Below, in pieces: positions 7,914 through 17,357 of a stretch of 33,364 nt of DNA. A program made the position numbers and the translations under genes. Each line of letters starts with the position of its first letter. The first letter of the stretch is position 1. The notes under the pieces are model-generated. The model saw only the letters and a program-made list of their open reading frames with translations, was not told the origin of the DNA and made no database searches. The stretch spans positions 1 to 33,364 of the forward strand of contig JAFAHO010000303.1 in assembly GCA_019237205.1 (NCBI GenBank), written 5' to 3'. This DNA comes from Hyphomicrobiales bacterium (lineage in GTDB: Bacteria; Pseudomonadota; Alphaproteobacteria; Rhizobiales; Beijerinckiaceae).

Positions 7914-8735
7914 TCACGCCACCAGCGCCGACCCTGATCGCATCGCGAGAAAATTCGCGCCTTTCAAATTCGACCGCCAATGTGTGATTGGCACATGCAT
8001 ATGATCGGGAGCGCTCGACTTCTGAGCGATCAGGTTTGGGAGCTTCAATTTGGCGAGCTCCTTGCACCGTTGCGCCGGAGTTCCGGTCGGCAGGTAGTAG
8101 AGCAGCAGCCTATCGTTCGTCTTGGCGCGCGCCCATGTCCCCCAAAACGGCACATCAGCGTCATGATACAAGGAATCGTAGCCCCAGCATTCCCTTAGAT
8201 TCGTGAGTCCTTCGTCACTTCCGCCCGCCATCTTCCTCACCGGCGCGCCGCCGCCGCTGTGGCATGCGATGATCAGATGGCCCAGCGTCAAGAGCCTTGG
8301 CGGGTCGGCGAGTCTCCCGTGCTTTAGGACCGCGGCCAACGCTTGACCCAGGAAACTGTCGAGCCCCCCGGGCTTTACGAGACTACCCGCCTGCGAATTT
8401 GGTCCGAGCGCAGGAGCGACGAGAATGACATTGCGACCGCTTGAATTTACACCCTCCCGCAGTTTGCCGTAACTCTGCTTGAAATAGGATTCTACAGAAA
8501 CAACTTCGTCACGAATCTTGAACCCCCGCATATACAAAAGAATATCTATATGCGAACCAAGTTCAAAACCGTCAGGAATAAATATCCCTACCTCAGGAGG
8601 CGTGTCTTTGATTTGAAGATCGAGCTTCACATAGACCGTGGTACCCGGCGGCGCCGATTCCGATTTCGACAATGTTGGAACGGCTACGCCGTCGCTCGTA
8701 ATGACTTTCCTTGAAACGCCCAATCGGCGCGCCAT
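7914..8735 (-). CDS. Uncharacterised protein, alpha/beta-hydrolase-like
   Basis: 273 aa. The longer open frame reaches 9641, but that part is antisense-free overlap with the GST gene and is rejected. The ATG at 8735 follows GGAGATCAAA at good spacing. The centre has LIIACHSGGGAPV, which resembles a lipase/esterase nucleophile elbow (Ser in HSGGG), and a late DHMHVPITHW could supply the catalytic His. The first 100 residues form a beta-rich segment with no recognised domain. No signal peptide. Bases around 8440-8620 are visibly richer in A/T than the flanking genes, which suggests different ancestry. It follows the GST gene by 83 bp with a hairpin between, so it is probably a separate unit. 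Confidence 0.6.
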   Translation of the reverse strand: MARRLGVSRKVITSDGVAVPTLSKSESAPPGTTVYVKLDLQIKDTPPEVGIFIPDGFELGSHIDILLYMRGFKIRDEVVSVESYFKQSYGKLREGVNSSGRNVILVAPALGPNSQAGSLVKPGGLDSFLGQALAAVLKHGRLADPPRLLTLGHLIIACHSGGGAPVRKMAGGSDEGLTNLRECWGYDSLYHDADVPFWGTWARAKTNDRLLLYYLPTGTPAQRCKELAKLKLPNLIAQKSSAPDHMHVPITHWRSNLKGANFLAMRSGSALVA

Positions 8736-8779
8736 TTTGATCTCCGCGCAGACAAGCTCGCCGCCCCGGCCGTCGCGGA

Positions 8780-8807
8780 GGCGGCGGGAAGCAGACGCCG
8801 CCTTTTT
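8780..8807 (+). terminator. Hairpin with T-run, oriented on the plus strand
   Basis: GGCGGCG (8780-8786) pairs with CGCCGCC (8796-8802) around a 9-base loop and is followed by TTTTT (8803-8807). Read on the plus strand this has the form of a rho-independent terminator. Both flanking genes run on the minus strand, so it may serve the GST gene as a bare hairpin 17 bp past its stop, or it may stop antisense transcription into the operon. Confidence 0.5.
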
Positions 8808-8818
8808 CCCGCTCTCCG

Positions 8819-9514
8819 TTATTTCTTCTTCTGACCCTTCACATAGGCGATGTACCCCTCGACGTCCTTCGCCGGCTCGGCATAGGCGTCGCCGAGCGCG
8901 TGCTTTACGCCCGACCAGTAGGTCGAGAGCCAGTCGGGGATGGGATGGTCGATGGCGTGGAGGAATTCGAGGCTCGCGGCGAACCGGATATCCGCGATGG
9001 AGACATGGTCGCCGCCGATGAAGGTCTTGCCCGAGAGATAGAATTTGCGGAACACCTCGAGCGTCTCGCCCATCGCGGCGAGGGCGGCCTTCTGCGCCTT
9101 GTCCTTCGCCGCGGCGTCGGCGTCGCTCGCGCCGACCTCGCCTGCGTAGAGCGGGAAATTGAGCGCGCCGTAAGTCGCCCGCGCGATATAGGGGTAGAGC
9201 GTGCCGACGATATAGAACATCGCGCTGTCCACCATCGCCCGCTTCTCGGGCTCGGTCGGATAGAACTTGTCGAGATGGTGCTTGTTGCAGAGATACTGCA
9301 TGATTGCGCAGCTCTCCCACACCACGCCCTTCGGCAGGTCGGCAGCCTCCATCATCGGCGTCAGATGCGCCGGATTGCGGGCCAGATAGTCGTCCGAGCG
9401 CGTCTTGCCGTAGACGTCGTCCTCGGTGAAGTCGAGCTTGGCCGCGCGCACGAAAACGCGCGCCGTCAGATTGTTCACGCTCGGTTTGATAACGTGCAGC
9501 TTGATCGCAGACAT
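8819..9514 (-). CDS. Glutathione S-transferase family protein
   Basis: 231 aa. The N-terminal thioredoxin-fold domain (about 1-82) has the GST pattern, including the cis-Pro segment NPAHLTPMM and the glutathione-binding ESCAIMQYL. The C-terminal helical domain contains FIGGDHVSIADIRFAA, the conserved N-capping/hydrophobic-staple motif of GSTs. The start follows AGGAGAAGACCCC. The gene is 11 bp after the VOC gene, so it is the last member of the citryl-lyase/CoA-ligase/VOC operon. In such settings GSTs act as isomerases, ether-cleaving enzymes or detoxifiers; which applies here cannot be told. Confidence 0.88.
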   Translation of the reverse strand: MSAIKLHVIKPSVNNLTARVFVRAAKLDFTEDDVYGKTRSDDYLARNPAHLTPMMEAADLPKGVVWESCAIMQYLCNKHHLDKFYPTEPEKRAMVDSAMFYIVGTLYPYIARATYGALNFPLYAGEVGASDADAAAKDKAQKAALAAMGETLEVFRKFYLSGKTFIGGDHVSIADIRFAASLEFLHAIDHPIPDWLSTYWSGVKHALGDAYAEPAKDVEGYIAYVKGQKKK

Positions 9515-9525
9515 GGGGTCTTCTC

Positions 9526-10140
9526 CTATTTGGTTTCGATGAGCTCAGGCGCATGGCTGCGCCGGTATGGGTCCTTCGGCGAGCGGTCGGCCGAGAGGCT
9601 CTTGGTCGATCCCTTGACGAGGGCTTCGATCGCGTCGGCAAGATGGACTTCCTTGATCGCGCGGTCGCCGCGCTGAACGCGCAGCTGATGCGCGGCGAAC
9701 AGCACGTCCGCGTGCGTATAGCCCGCCGGAGGCTCGAACTTGTAACAGGCGAGCTCGATCAGGAGACCGAGCGGATCCTCGAAGTAGATCGAGTCCATGA
9801 ACATCCGGTCGCGCACGACCGGCTTGACACCGCGCTCTTCGAGCCGCTGGACCGCCTGCATCCAGATCGCGCGCGAGACGTTGAAGGCGATGTGGTGCAC
9901 ACAGCCTATGTCGGTTGGCGTTCGGCGCTGCACGGGCTTTCGGTCCTCGCGGGTAAAGACGGTGATCAGCCGCCCGTCTCCGGGATCGAAATAGATGTGG
10001 CTTTCGGCTGCGTTGTCGAGATTGGGCTGCTCGAAAATGAAGGGCATGCCGACCACGCCCTCCCAGAAATCGATTGAGGTCTGGCGATCGGCGCCGACCA
10101 GCGTGATGTGATGCACACCCTGCGTCTGAAGCTTTTGCAT
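9526..10140 (-). CDS. VOC superfamily protein (glyoxalase/extradiol dioxygenase-like)
   Basis: 204 aa with two vicinal-oxygen-chelate half-domains. The first begins GVHHITLVGAD and the second CVHHIAFNV. Candidate metal ligands are H10 or H11, H82 or H83 and E129 (LLIELA), a two-His-one-carboxylate set compatible with a ring-cleaving dioxygenase or glyoxalase-type isomerase. The last 60 residues extend beyond the VOC core and are charged. The ATG at 10140 has GGAG seven bases upstream and is preferred over the ATG at 10155, which overlaps the CoA-ligase stop. It is third in the operon, between the ligase and the GST. Dioxygenase activity on an aromatic ring is an inference from fold and context. 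Confidence 0.85.
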   Translation of the reverse strand: MQKLQTQGVHHITLVGADRQTSIDFWEGVVGMPFIFEQPNLDNAAESHIYFDPGDGRLITVFTREDRKPVQRRTPTDIGCVHHIAFNVSRAIWMQAVQRLEERGVKPVVRDRMFMDSIYFEDPLGLLIELACYKFEPPAGYTHADVLFAAHQLRVQRGDRAIKEVHLADAIEALVKGSTKSLSADRSPKDPYRRSHAPELIETK

Positions 10141-10151
10141 TGCGTCTCTCC

Positions 10152-11459
10152 TCATGCTTTCTCGACGAGCTTCGACTTGTATTCGCTGCGCGGCAGGCTG
10201 CCCGCCGGCAGGAGCTCGATCTCCGTCGTCACCAGAAGCTTTTCGCGCAAGCGGGCGCGGATGCGCTCCTGAAGCCCTTCGACGTCAGCGCCGGGCGCGA
10301 CCTCGACGCTGACCGGCAGCGGCGGCTCTTGTCTTATGCCCTTCGCGTGCGGCCGGATCACGACGACGCCTGCGACCGCGGGCGAAAATTCGTTGACGAC
10401 CTCGCGCACGGCGGACGGAAAAATATTGACGCCGCGCACGATCAGCATGTCGTCGGTGCGTCCGATGCAGCGCGCCCGCGGCGAGGTGCGTCCGCAGGCG
10501 CAGCGGCCGACGTTGAGGCGGACATGATCGCGGGTGCGGAAGCGCAGCAGCGGCGCGGAGCGGTTGACGAGGTGGGTCAGCACAAGCTCGCCTTCGGCCC
10601 CGTCGACAAAGGGCTTCGCCGCTCCGGTTTCCGGGTCGATCAGCTCGAGATGGACGAAGCCGCGGCCGCTGAAGTGCATGCCCTGCTTCTGCTCGCACTC
10701 GCCCCAGAGGGATACGGAAATGTCGCCGATGCCCATCGCTTCGGTGACGCTCGCCCCCCAAGCGGCCTCGAGTTTGGCGCGCATCGCCGGCTCGCCGCCG
10801 CCGGGCTCGCCAGCGACCAGGACCCGCTTCACGCTCGAGCCTGCGAGATCCATGCCGCGCTCGCGCGCCCACTCGGCAAGATGCAGCGCGTAGGATGGGG
10901 TCAGCACGGCGACGGTCGGCTTCAGGAGTTGGATCGCCGTCATCAGGCGCTCGGTGTTTCCAGAGCCGATGGGGACGTGGCAGAGCCCGAGCCGGTCAAA
11001 GGCGCCGAGCGCGGCGCCGGCGACGAACGGTCCGGCGTTGTAGGTCGAGACGAGGCGCTCGCCCTTCACGACTCCGGACGCCGCATAGGAGCGCGCCGAG
11101 GTGCGCACCCAGACTTCTAGATCCGCGGCGGTGAGCGGAATGAAACTCGGCGTCCCGGTCGTGCCGCTGGTCGAATAGATGCGCACGATCTCGTCGCGTG
11201 TTGCGGTCAGATGCGCGCCGATCGGCTCTTCGGGCGCACGCGAGGTTCGGAGCTCGTCCTTTTCGGTGAGCGGCACGCCTTCGATCGCGTCGATCCCGCC
11301 GACCGCGCCGTTCGTCGCAAAGCCCGCGCGCTCGAGCTTGCCGCGATAGAAGCGCGAGCGTTCGAAGAGATATTCGATCTGCTTGAGATAGAGCGGACCG
11401 TCGAACCGCGCCTGGCTTTCCCAGGGCGCACTTTCGATCTCGGGATCGACCATCGGCAT
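10152..11459 (-). CDS. Phenylacetate-CoA ligase family AMP-forming enzyme
   Basis: 435 aa, near the usual PaaK length. Adenylate-forming enzyme that would activate a carboxylic acid to its CoA thioester with ATP. The phosphate-binding loop YSTSGTTGTPS, the ELVLTHLVNRSAPLLRFRTRD block and IGRTDDMLIVRGVNIFP are hallmark motifs of the PaaK branch, and the C-terminal lid ends in PRSEYKSKLVEK with the catalytic lysine region. The sequence diverges enough from true PaaK that another aromatic or short acid is likely the substrate. The start overlaps the stop of the citryl-CoA-lyase-like gene (TGATG), with GGGAG upstream, indicating translational coupling. Confidence 0.87.
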   Translation of the reverse strand: MPMVDPEIESAPWESQARFDGPLYLKQIEYLFERSRFYRGKLERAGFATNGAVGGIDAIEGVPLTEKDELRTSRAPEEPIGAHLTATRDEIVRIYSTSGTTGTPSFIPLTAADLEVWVRTSARSYAASGVVKGERLVSTYNAGPFVAGAALGAFDRLGLCHVPIGSGNTERLMTAIQLLKPTVAVLTPSYALHLAEWARERGMDLAGSSVKRVLVAGEPGGGEPAMRAKLEAAWGASVTEAMGIGDISVSLWGECEQKQGMHFSGRGFVHLELIDPETGAAKPFVDGAEGELVLTHLVNRSAPLLRFRTRDHVRLNVGRCACGRTSPRARCIGRTDDMLIVRGVNIFPSAVREVVNEFSPAVAGVVVIRPHAKGIRQEPPLPVSVEVAPGADVEGLQERIRARLREKLLVTTEIELLPAGSLPRSEYKSKLVEKA

Positions 11460-12253
11460 CAGGCCGCTCCCGCGTCCGCGGCTGTATGGGCGATCGCCTC
11501 CTCGCCTTTAGAGGCGAGGTAGAACCCGATCGGCGTCTCGGATTCCTCCATCAGATGGGAGATGAGCCCGGCTGTGCGCGCGAGAATGGGAATGGCGCGG
11601 ATGAGACCGGGGGGCGCGCCGACGTCGCTGAGCGTCGCCGCGATCGCCATCGAGACGTTCATCGGCAGCGGCTTGCGCCAAATCTGCGCGACCGCCTTTG
11701 TCATCGCGACCGCCGCCTCGACGGAGGGTCCGGCGACCCCGCGTTCACGGGCAAGCGCGATCATCCGCTCGGCGCGCGGATCGACCGGCAGATGCAGCGG
11801 GTGGCCATAGCCAGCGATGGGTTTGCGCGCCTCGCGATGCTCGCGGGCGACCGCGAGCGCCGCCTCCTCGAGCGAGCCCGCAACGGCAATGCGCGCGCGC
11901 ACGTCGTCGATCAGCGCGCTACAGAGACCGGCAGCGCCGAGGATCACCGTGCCGCAGCCGAGCACGCCGGCCGCGACCGCGCCCTGCAGCGCGGCGGGAT
12001 CGGCGGCGAGCGTCATGCGCGCCGCCTGAACCGACGGCGTCAGGCCATGCTCGGCGATCGCGACGAGGCTCAAATCGAGGAAAAAGCGCTGCTCTTCGGT
12101 CGGCATGCGGCCGGTCGCCGAGAGAAAGAAGAAGTCGGTGAAGGTCACCCGACCCATGAGGTCATGGGCGAGGTCGCGGCCGCGCACCGTCACGCTTTCG
12201 CTGGTCGCGACTGCAATGGCGGTCCGGGCCTGCCCCGGCTTGCCGATCAGCAT
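11459..12253 (-). CDS. Citryl-CoA lyase / small citrate-synthase-family protein
   Basis: 264 aa, much shorter than citrate synthase. It belongs to the single-domain citryl-CoA lyase-like branch. Histidines at the usual catalytic places are H69 (AIAEHGLTPS) and H151 (GYGHPLH, followed by DPR); I do not see the third catalytic Asp region of true citrate synthase. It probably makes or breaks a C-C bond on a CoA thioester. The start is the ATG at 12253 with GGGAGG upstream; the longer frame to 12523 runs through the regulator and is rejected. It is the first gene of the operon, directly opposite the GntR regulator. Confidence 0.82.
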   Translation of the reverse strand: MLIGKPGQARTAIAVATSESVTVRGRDLAHDLMGRVTFTDFFFLSATGRMPTEEQRFFLDLSLVAIAEHGLTPSVQAARMTLAADPAALQGAVAAGVLGCGTVILGAAGLCSALIDDVRARIAVAGSLEEAALAVAREHREARKPIAGYGHPLHLPVDPRAERMIALARERGVAGPSVEAAVAMTKAVAQIWRKPLPMNVSMAIAATLSDVGAPPGLIRAIPILARTAGLISHLMEESETPIGFYLASKGEEAIAHTAADAGAA

Positions 12254-12303
12254 CGCGTCCTCCCGACGTCCCAACCCCTCGCTTCCAGGGGGCCGCGAAT
12301 TGG

Positions 12304-12325
12304 TGTAGGACGATTGTAGGACAAT
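12304..12325. promoter_or_regulatory. Probable GntR (FCD) operator
   Basis: Between the divergent citryl-lyase operon and the GntR gene lies a perfect inverted repeat ATTGT-AGG-ACAAT at 12313-12325, very close to the TTGT-N3-ACAA type sites used by FCD-subfamily GntR proteins. Half of it is repeated as a direct copy: TGTAGGAC occurs at 12304-12311 and 12315-12322, one helical turn apart. The site overlaps the region where promoters for both directions must lie and ends 17 bp before the GTG start of the regulator. Confidence 0.6.
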
Positions 12326-12341
12326 ATCAGAGGAGCCGCGC

Positions 12342-13076
12342 GTGTCAAACGCCGCTGCCGAGAGCGAGAGGACAAGTACCGGTGAGCGCGACGCGCCGAG
12401 CCGCGGCGAAGCGGCCCCGCCGGCGCATGGCGCGACGGTCGCCTTCATCGTCGAACAGCTGCGCGAGGACATTCTCACCGTGCGCATCGCGCCGGGCTCG
12501 AGGCTCGTCGAAGGCGATCTCACCGCCCGCTTCGGCGTCAGCCGCGGCCCGGTGCGTGAGGCGCTGAGGCGGCTTGCCGCCGATGGGCTGATCGATCATC
12601 GGCCCAACCGCGGGGCGCTGGTCCGCCGCCTCTCGGCGCGCGAGATCAGCGAATTTTTCCAAATCCGCGTCGAGATGGAGTCGCTCGCCGCGCGATTGGC
12701 CGCGGAATCGGACGACGTGGATGCGCGCGCGCTCTTCGCCGCGGCGATCAGGCCGATCCTGGCCGACGGGCCTCGCCGCCTTCCCGATTATCTGTGCGAG
12801 AACGCCGCGTTCCACGAGGCGCTGATGGCGCTCGCCGGCAATCGCGAGTTGCGCGATCTGGCGATGCGGCTACACCTGCCGCTCATCATGGCGCAGGTCG
12901 CCGACATCCTCACCCCTGATGTGCTCGGGGCGTCGGTCCGTGAGCACCGTGCGATCGCCGTGGCGATCCTAAAGCGCGACGCTCAAGGTGCGGCGAGCCT
13001 CATGCGCGCCCATCTCGAACGCGCCGCCGCGCTGGCGCTCAAGCCTCGGGCGGCAGGAGAAAACAGTATGGAATAG
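12342..13076 (+). CDS. GntR family regulator, FCD subfamily
   Basis: 244 aa. After a flexible 30-residue N-terminus comes a winged helix-turn-helix (about 33-100) with the classic GntR signature LVEGDLTARFGVSRGPVREALRRLAADGLI. The C-terminal FCD helical domain (about 110-235) includes FHEALMALAGN and EHRAIAVAI, where histidines usually bind a metal and an organic acid effector. It starts with GTG at 12342 behind AGAGGAG. It is divergent from the citryl-CoA lyase/CoA-ligase/VOC/GST operon with a palindrome between, so it very likely controls that operon and itself in response to a carboxylic-acid substrate or intermediate. Confidence 0.92.
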   Translation: MSNAAAESERTSTGERDAPSRGEAAPPAHGATVAFIVEQLREDILTVRIAPGSRLVEGDLTARFGVSRGPVREALRRLAADGLIDHRPNRGALVRRLSAREISEFFQIRVEMESLAARLAAESDDVDARALFAAAIRPILADGPRRLPDYLCENAAFHEALMALAGNRELRDLAMRLHLPLIMAQVADILTPDVLGASVREHRAIAVAILKRDAQGAASLMRAHLERAAALALKPRAAGENSME

Positions 13077-13236
13077 CGACTGGGAAGTCGCGGAAACCGC
13101 CGCGGGCCATCGAACGCGGCGCGGGCTGTGACGCCGATCACATCTTTGCCGGCGCCAATTTGCTCGGTCCTGCAAATCGAAGCATGCTGTTCGCGTCAAT
13201 TATCGTTTGAGGAAATTGTTGCAAGGACGTGGGGCG

Positions 13237-14499
13237 ATGTCCGATTTTCGCGTCTACTCGACCGACGGCCAGATCGACGGCGGCGGCTTCTACTTCATTG
13301 AGAGCACCGCGCCCGACGCGGTCGAGGGCGATCCCAGCCGGGCTGTTCCAACGCCTCCCGGTCTCCACGCCGTCGACACAGACCAAGCGGTCAAGAACAT
13401 CGCCGCGTTCCTGACGCCTGAGGAGCCCGGGATTGACGCGAGCCTTGTCGTCATGGTGCATGGTTTCAACACCCCGCGCGAGCGAGTCCTCGCCCTCTAC
13501 GAAAAAGCGCGCGACGCGGTGATTGCGGACGGCAAAATCTTCGATCCCGACCGCCGCAGAATCGTGTGCATCGGCTATCGCTGGCCGTCCGAGGGCATCT
13601 GGAGCGATCTCGGAAGCACAGTCGCCGCAATGCGGACTCGTGGTTGTCAGCGCGTGCTTTCGGACGTCTTCGATCCGGACGCAATTCTGACCAAACTTTC
13701 GGGAGCGCCACGTTCCCGAACTGCGGGGCAAGCAACGGATGATCAGGTTCCAGGAACAATCGGTCACGTGTTCGATCTGATGCGTTTCGTGCTGGCGTCG
13801 CCCGACATCCCCGGGGAGACGCTGCTGGCGAATCGCGCCAATTTTCTCGCCTCGTCACTGAGGCGGTTCAAGGAAGCCTATCTCTTCAGCAGCGAAGGCG
13901 ACGGGGTGTTGAGGTCGATTTCGACGATCGTCAACTATTTCACCTTCCCTACGAGAAACCGGAACTACGGTTATCGTCTCGGCAACGCCGAAATCCTGAC
14001 TAGTAATTTTCCGAAACCGGTCGTCGGAGACGTACTCAAACTGGCGCGCGTTGGGCGCAAGACGATCCCCGAGCTTTCGACGGAGACGGCCGGAGGAAAC
14101 CCGAGCGAGGTCGCGATGGCATTCACCTACTTCGACTGCACCGACTACAAAGACGGCGAGCCCCCCAAGGGGATGCTTACCGGGGCTCGCAACTGCAAGC
14201 GGAACGATCCGGGTGCTCGCATTCCTCTCTATGAGCACATCAAGCTGCTCGTCCTCTACGCGCTGAGCCGGATCGACATCCACGGCGGCTACTTCGACGG
14301 CCCCGTCACGCAGGGGCTGATCTACCGTCTCGCCTGCCTCGGCTTCACCGGGACGGCCGCCGCTTACGGGAACGTAGAGTCTCTTTTGAACGAGTGCGCG
14401 AAGCATCAAATTCGGGTCATGCCGACGGAGCGATTGGCCGAGAACGCTCGCCGAGCTCCTGAGAGAATGGATATTTCCCCTGCGAGCCCGGCTGCGTAG
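13237..14499 (+). CDS. DUF900-like alpha/beta-hydrolase-fold protein, possibly inactive
   Basis: 420 aa, no signal peptide. VVMVHGFNTPRERVLALYE and IGYRWPSEG resemble the early strands of DUF900-type hydrolases (HGFN... then ...WPS). VLASPDIPGETL and AYLFSSEGDGVLRSIS match the later Asp strand and 'SxxDxaL' region, and RIDIHGGYFD could carry the catalytic His. The expected GHSxG nucleophile elbow between them is not present anywhere in the protein, so it may be a pseudo-enzyme or use another residue. Start chosen at ATG 13237 with AAGGACG upstream; TTG at 13207 is less likely. No operon partner. A short coding echo of residues near 308-320 lies just after the stop. Confidence 0.6.
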   Translation: MSDFRVYSTDGQIDGGGFYFIESTAPDAVEGDPSRAVPTPPGLHAVDTDQAVKNIAAFLTPEEPGIDASLVVMVHGFNTPRERVLALYEKARDAVIADGKIFDPDRRRIVCIGYRWPSEGIWSDLGSTVAAMRTRGCQRVLSDVFDPDAILTKLSGAPRSRTAGQATDDQVPGTIGHVFDLMRFVLASPDIPGETLLANRANFLASSLRRFKEAYLFSSEGDGVLRSISTIVNYFTFPTRNRNYGYRLGNAEILTSNFPKPVVGDVLKLARVGRKTIPELSTETAGGNPSEVAMAFTYFDCTDYKDGEPPKGMLTGARNCKRNDPGARIPLYEHIKLLVLYALSRIDIHGGYFDGPVTQGLIYRLACLGFTGTAAAYGNVESLLNECAKHQIRVMPTERLAENARRAPERMDISPASPAA

Positions 14500-14814
14500 A
14501 AACTGACGTAACGTCGCTGACCGGTCCGCCAAAGGGAATGCTCACCGAAGCCCGAAATTGGCCGCGCCGGCGTGCCGTCGCCGACGTGACCGCAGCGTTT
14601 CGGCGTCAGCTCTTGTGGTGCGTCACGTGATGCGGCCGCGAGGGTGAGAGAAAGCGACGAGCGCTTCCGGCGGATCGCCCAGCGGCCGGCATCGCGCAGG
14701 CAAAAAGACGCATGTAAACGATTGCGCAAACGTTTCGACGTGCTAACGTGCTTAAGAAGCCGGGCCCAACGCCGCCAAGCGCAGGGCTCGGCGCATGCCA
14801 TTCGGGGAGGCTGC
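14500..14814. other. Intergenic region with a coding remnant and LacI operator region
   Basis: About 315 bp between the hydrolase-like gene and the LacI gene. At 14520-14561 one frame reads TGPPKGMLTEARNW, nearly identical to EPPKGMLTGARNC inside the preceding gene but with many third-base differences. The frame then runs into unrelated sequence and stops. The second half carries the candidate LacI operator at 14714-14737. An in-frame upstream extension of lacI through here has no homology and is not used. Confidence 0.45.
14714..14737. promoter_or_regulatory. Candidate LacI-family operator
   Basis: The 8-bp palindrome AAACGTTT (14728-14735) sits in GCGCAAACGTTTCG, the central form typical of LacI-family operators (CG at the dyad). 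A related half, GTAAACGATTGCGC, lies just upstream, so two overlapping sites are possible. The location, 80-100 bp before the lacI start, suits autoregulation and control of the sugar ABC genes. Confidence 0.5.
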
Positions 14815-15812
14815 GTGGCGACGATCGCCGACGTTGCGCGCGAGGCGGGCGTTTCGGTTTCGACGGTTTCGCACGTCGTCAACCGGACACGGAAGGTTGC
14901 GCCGGCCACCGCCCGGGCGGTGCAAGCCGCTATCGACCTGATCGGCTATCGTCCTAATGTCCTGGCCCGATCCCTCAAGACAGCCTCGACGCAGTCCGTC
15001 GGGATAGCGATTTCCGCCATCGCCAACGCCTATTTCATCGACATCATCTGCGCGATCGAGGCCGAATGCGCACGCCTCGGCATGATGGTCTTCCTCTCGG
15101 ACACCCAGGACGACCCGGACCGTGAATTGGCGGTCGTCATCGCTCTTCATCAACGCCGGGTGGACGGCGTCATTCTGGCCCCGAGCGCCGATCCGGAGCG
15201 GCGTGCGCTCGCCTATCTCGGCAACGCCCGCCTCCCGTGCGTGCTCGTCGATCGCACGCCCGACCCGATGTTCGACCAGGTCGGCGTCAACAATCGCGAG
15301 GCGATGCAAGCTCTGGTCGAATATGTCGCGGGGCTCGGGCACCGGCGCATTGGCTATGTCGGTGGCCATCCCGGCTTGCAGACCACCCTTGAGCGCATCG
15401 GCGGCTACCGCGACAGCCTCGAGCGCCTCGGCCTGACGTTCGACGAGCGCTATCTCGTCACCGGAAGCGCCTCGACGAATTCGGCGACGAGCGCGACCCA
15501 TGCGCTGCTCTCGCTCGATCGCCCGCCGAGCGCGATCGTCGCCGGCAACAACATGGCGACGGTCGGGGCGATGCGCGCCATCCGCGCGCGCGGATTGCGG
15601 GTTCCGCAAGACATTTCGATCGTCGGATTCGATGATTTCGAATGGGCCGACTGCTTCGAGCCGCGTCTCACGCTTGTCGCGCAGCCTTGCGAGGAAATCG
15701 GCAGGCGCGCAGCGATCCTGCTGATGGAGCGGATCGCTGCGCCGAACGGCCTGCGGCGGTCGCTGCGCCTCGACGCGCGGCTGATCGTGCGCGACTCCTG
15801 TGCGAGGCCGCA

Positions 15813-15816
<4 letters not shown>
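14815..15816 (+). CDS. LacI family transcriptional regulator
   Basis: 333 aa. The N-terminal helix-turn-helix reads ATIADVAREAGVSVSTVSHV with the hinge helix RPNVLARSLKT, followed by a periplasmic-binding-protein-like ligand domain (about 60-330), ending with the conserved ISIVGFDDFEWADCF block. The GTG at 14815, preceded by GGGGAGG, puts the start right before the HTH; longer frames upstream add 57 residues without homology. The stop overlaps the ATG of the ABC ATPase gene (ATGA), so regulator and transporter are co-transcribed. It should respond to the sugar imported by the downstream transporter. Confidence 0.93.

Positions 15817-17349
<1,533 letters not shown>

Positions 17350-17357
<8 letters not shown>

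Noticed and set aside
8736..9641. N-terminal extension of the hydrolase-like protein to 9641
   Set aside because: This part overlaps the GST gene in another frame on the same strand and is Arg-rich shadow sequence; a good ribosome binding site precedes 8735.
12254..12523. N-terminal extension of the citryl-CoA-lyase-like protein
   Set aside because: It would run through the operator and the start of the divergent regulator; the family start and binding site are at 12253.
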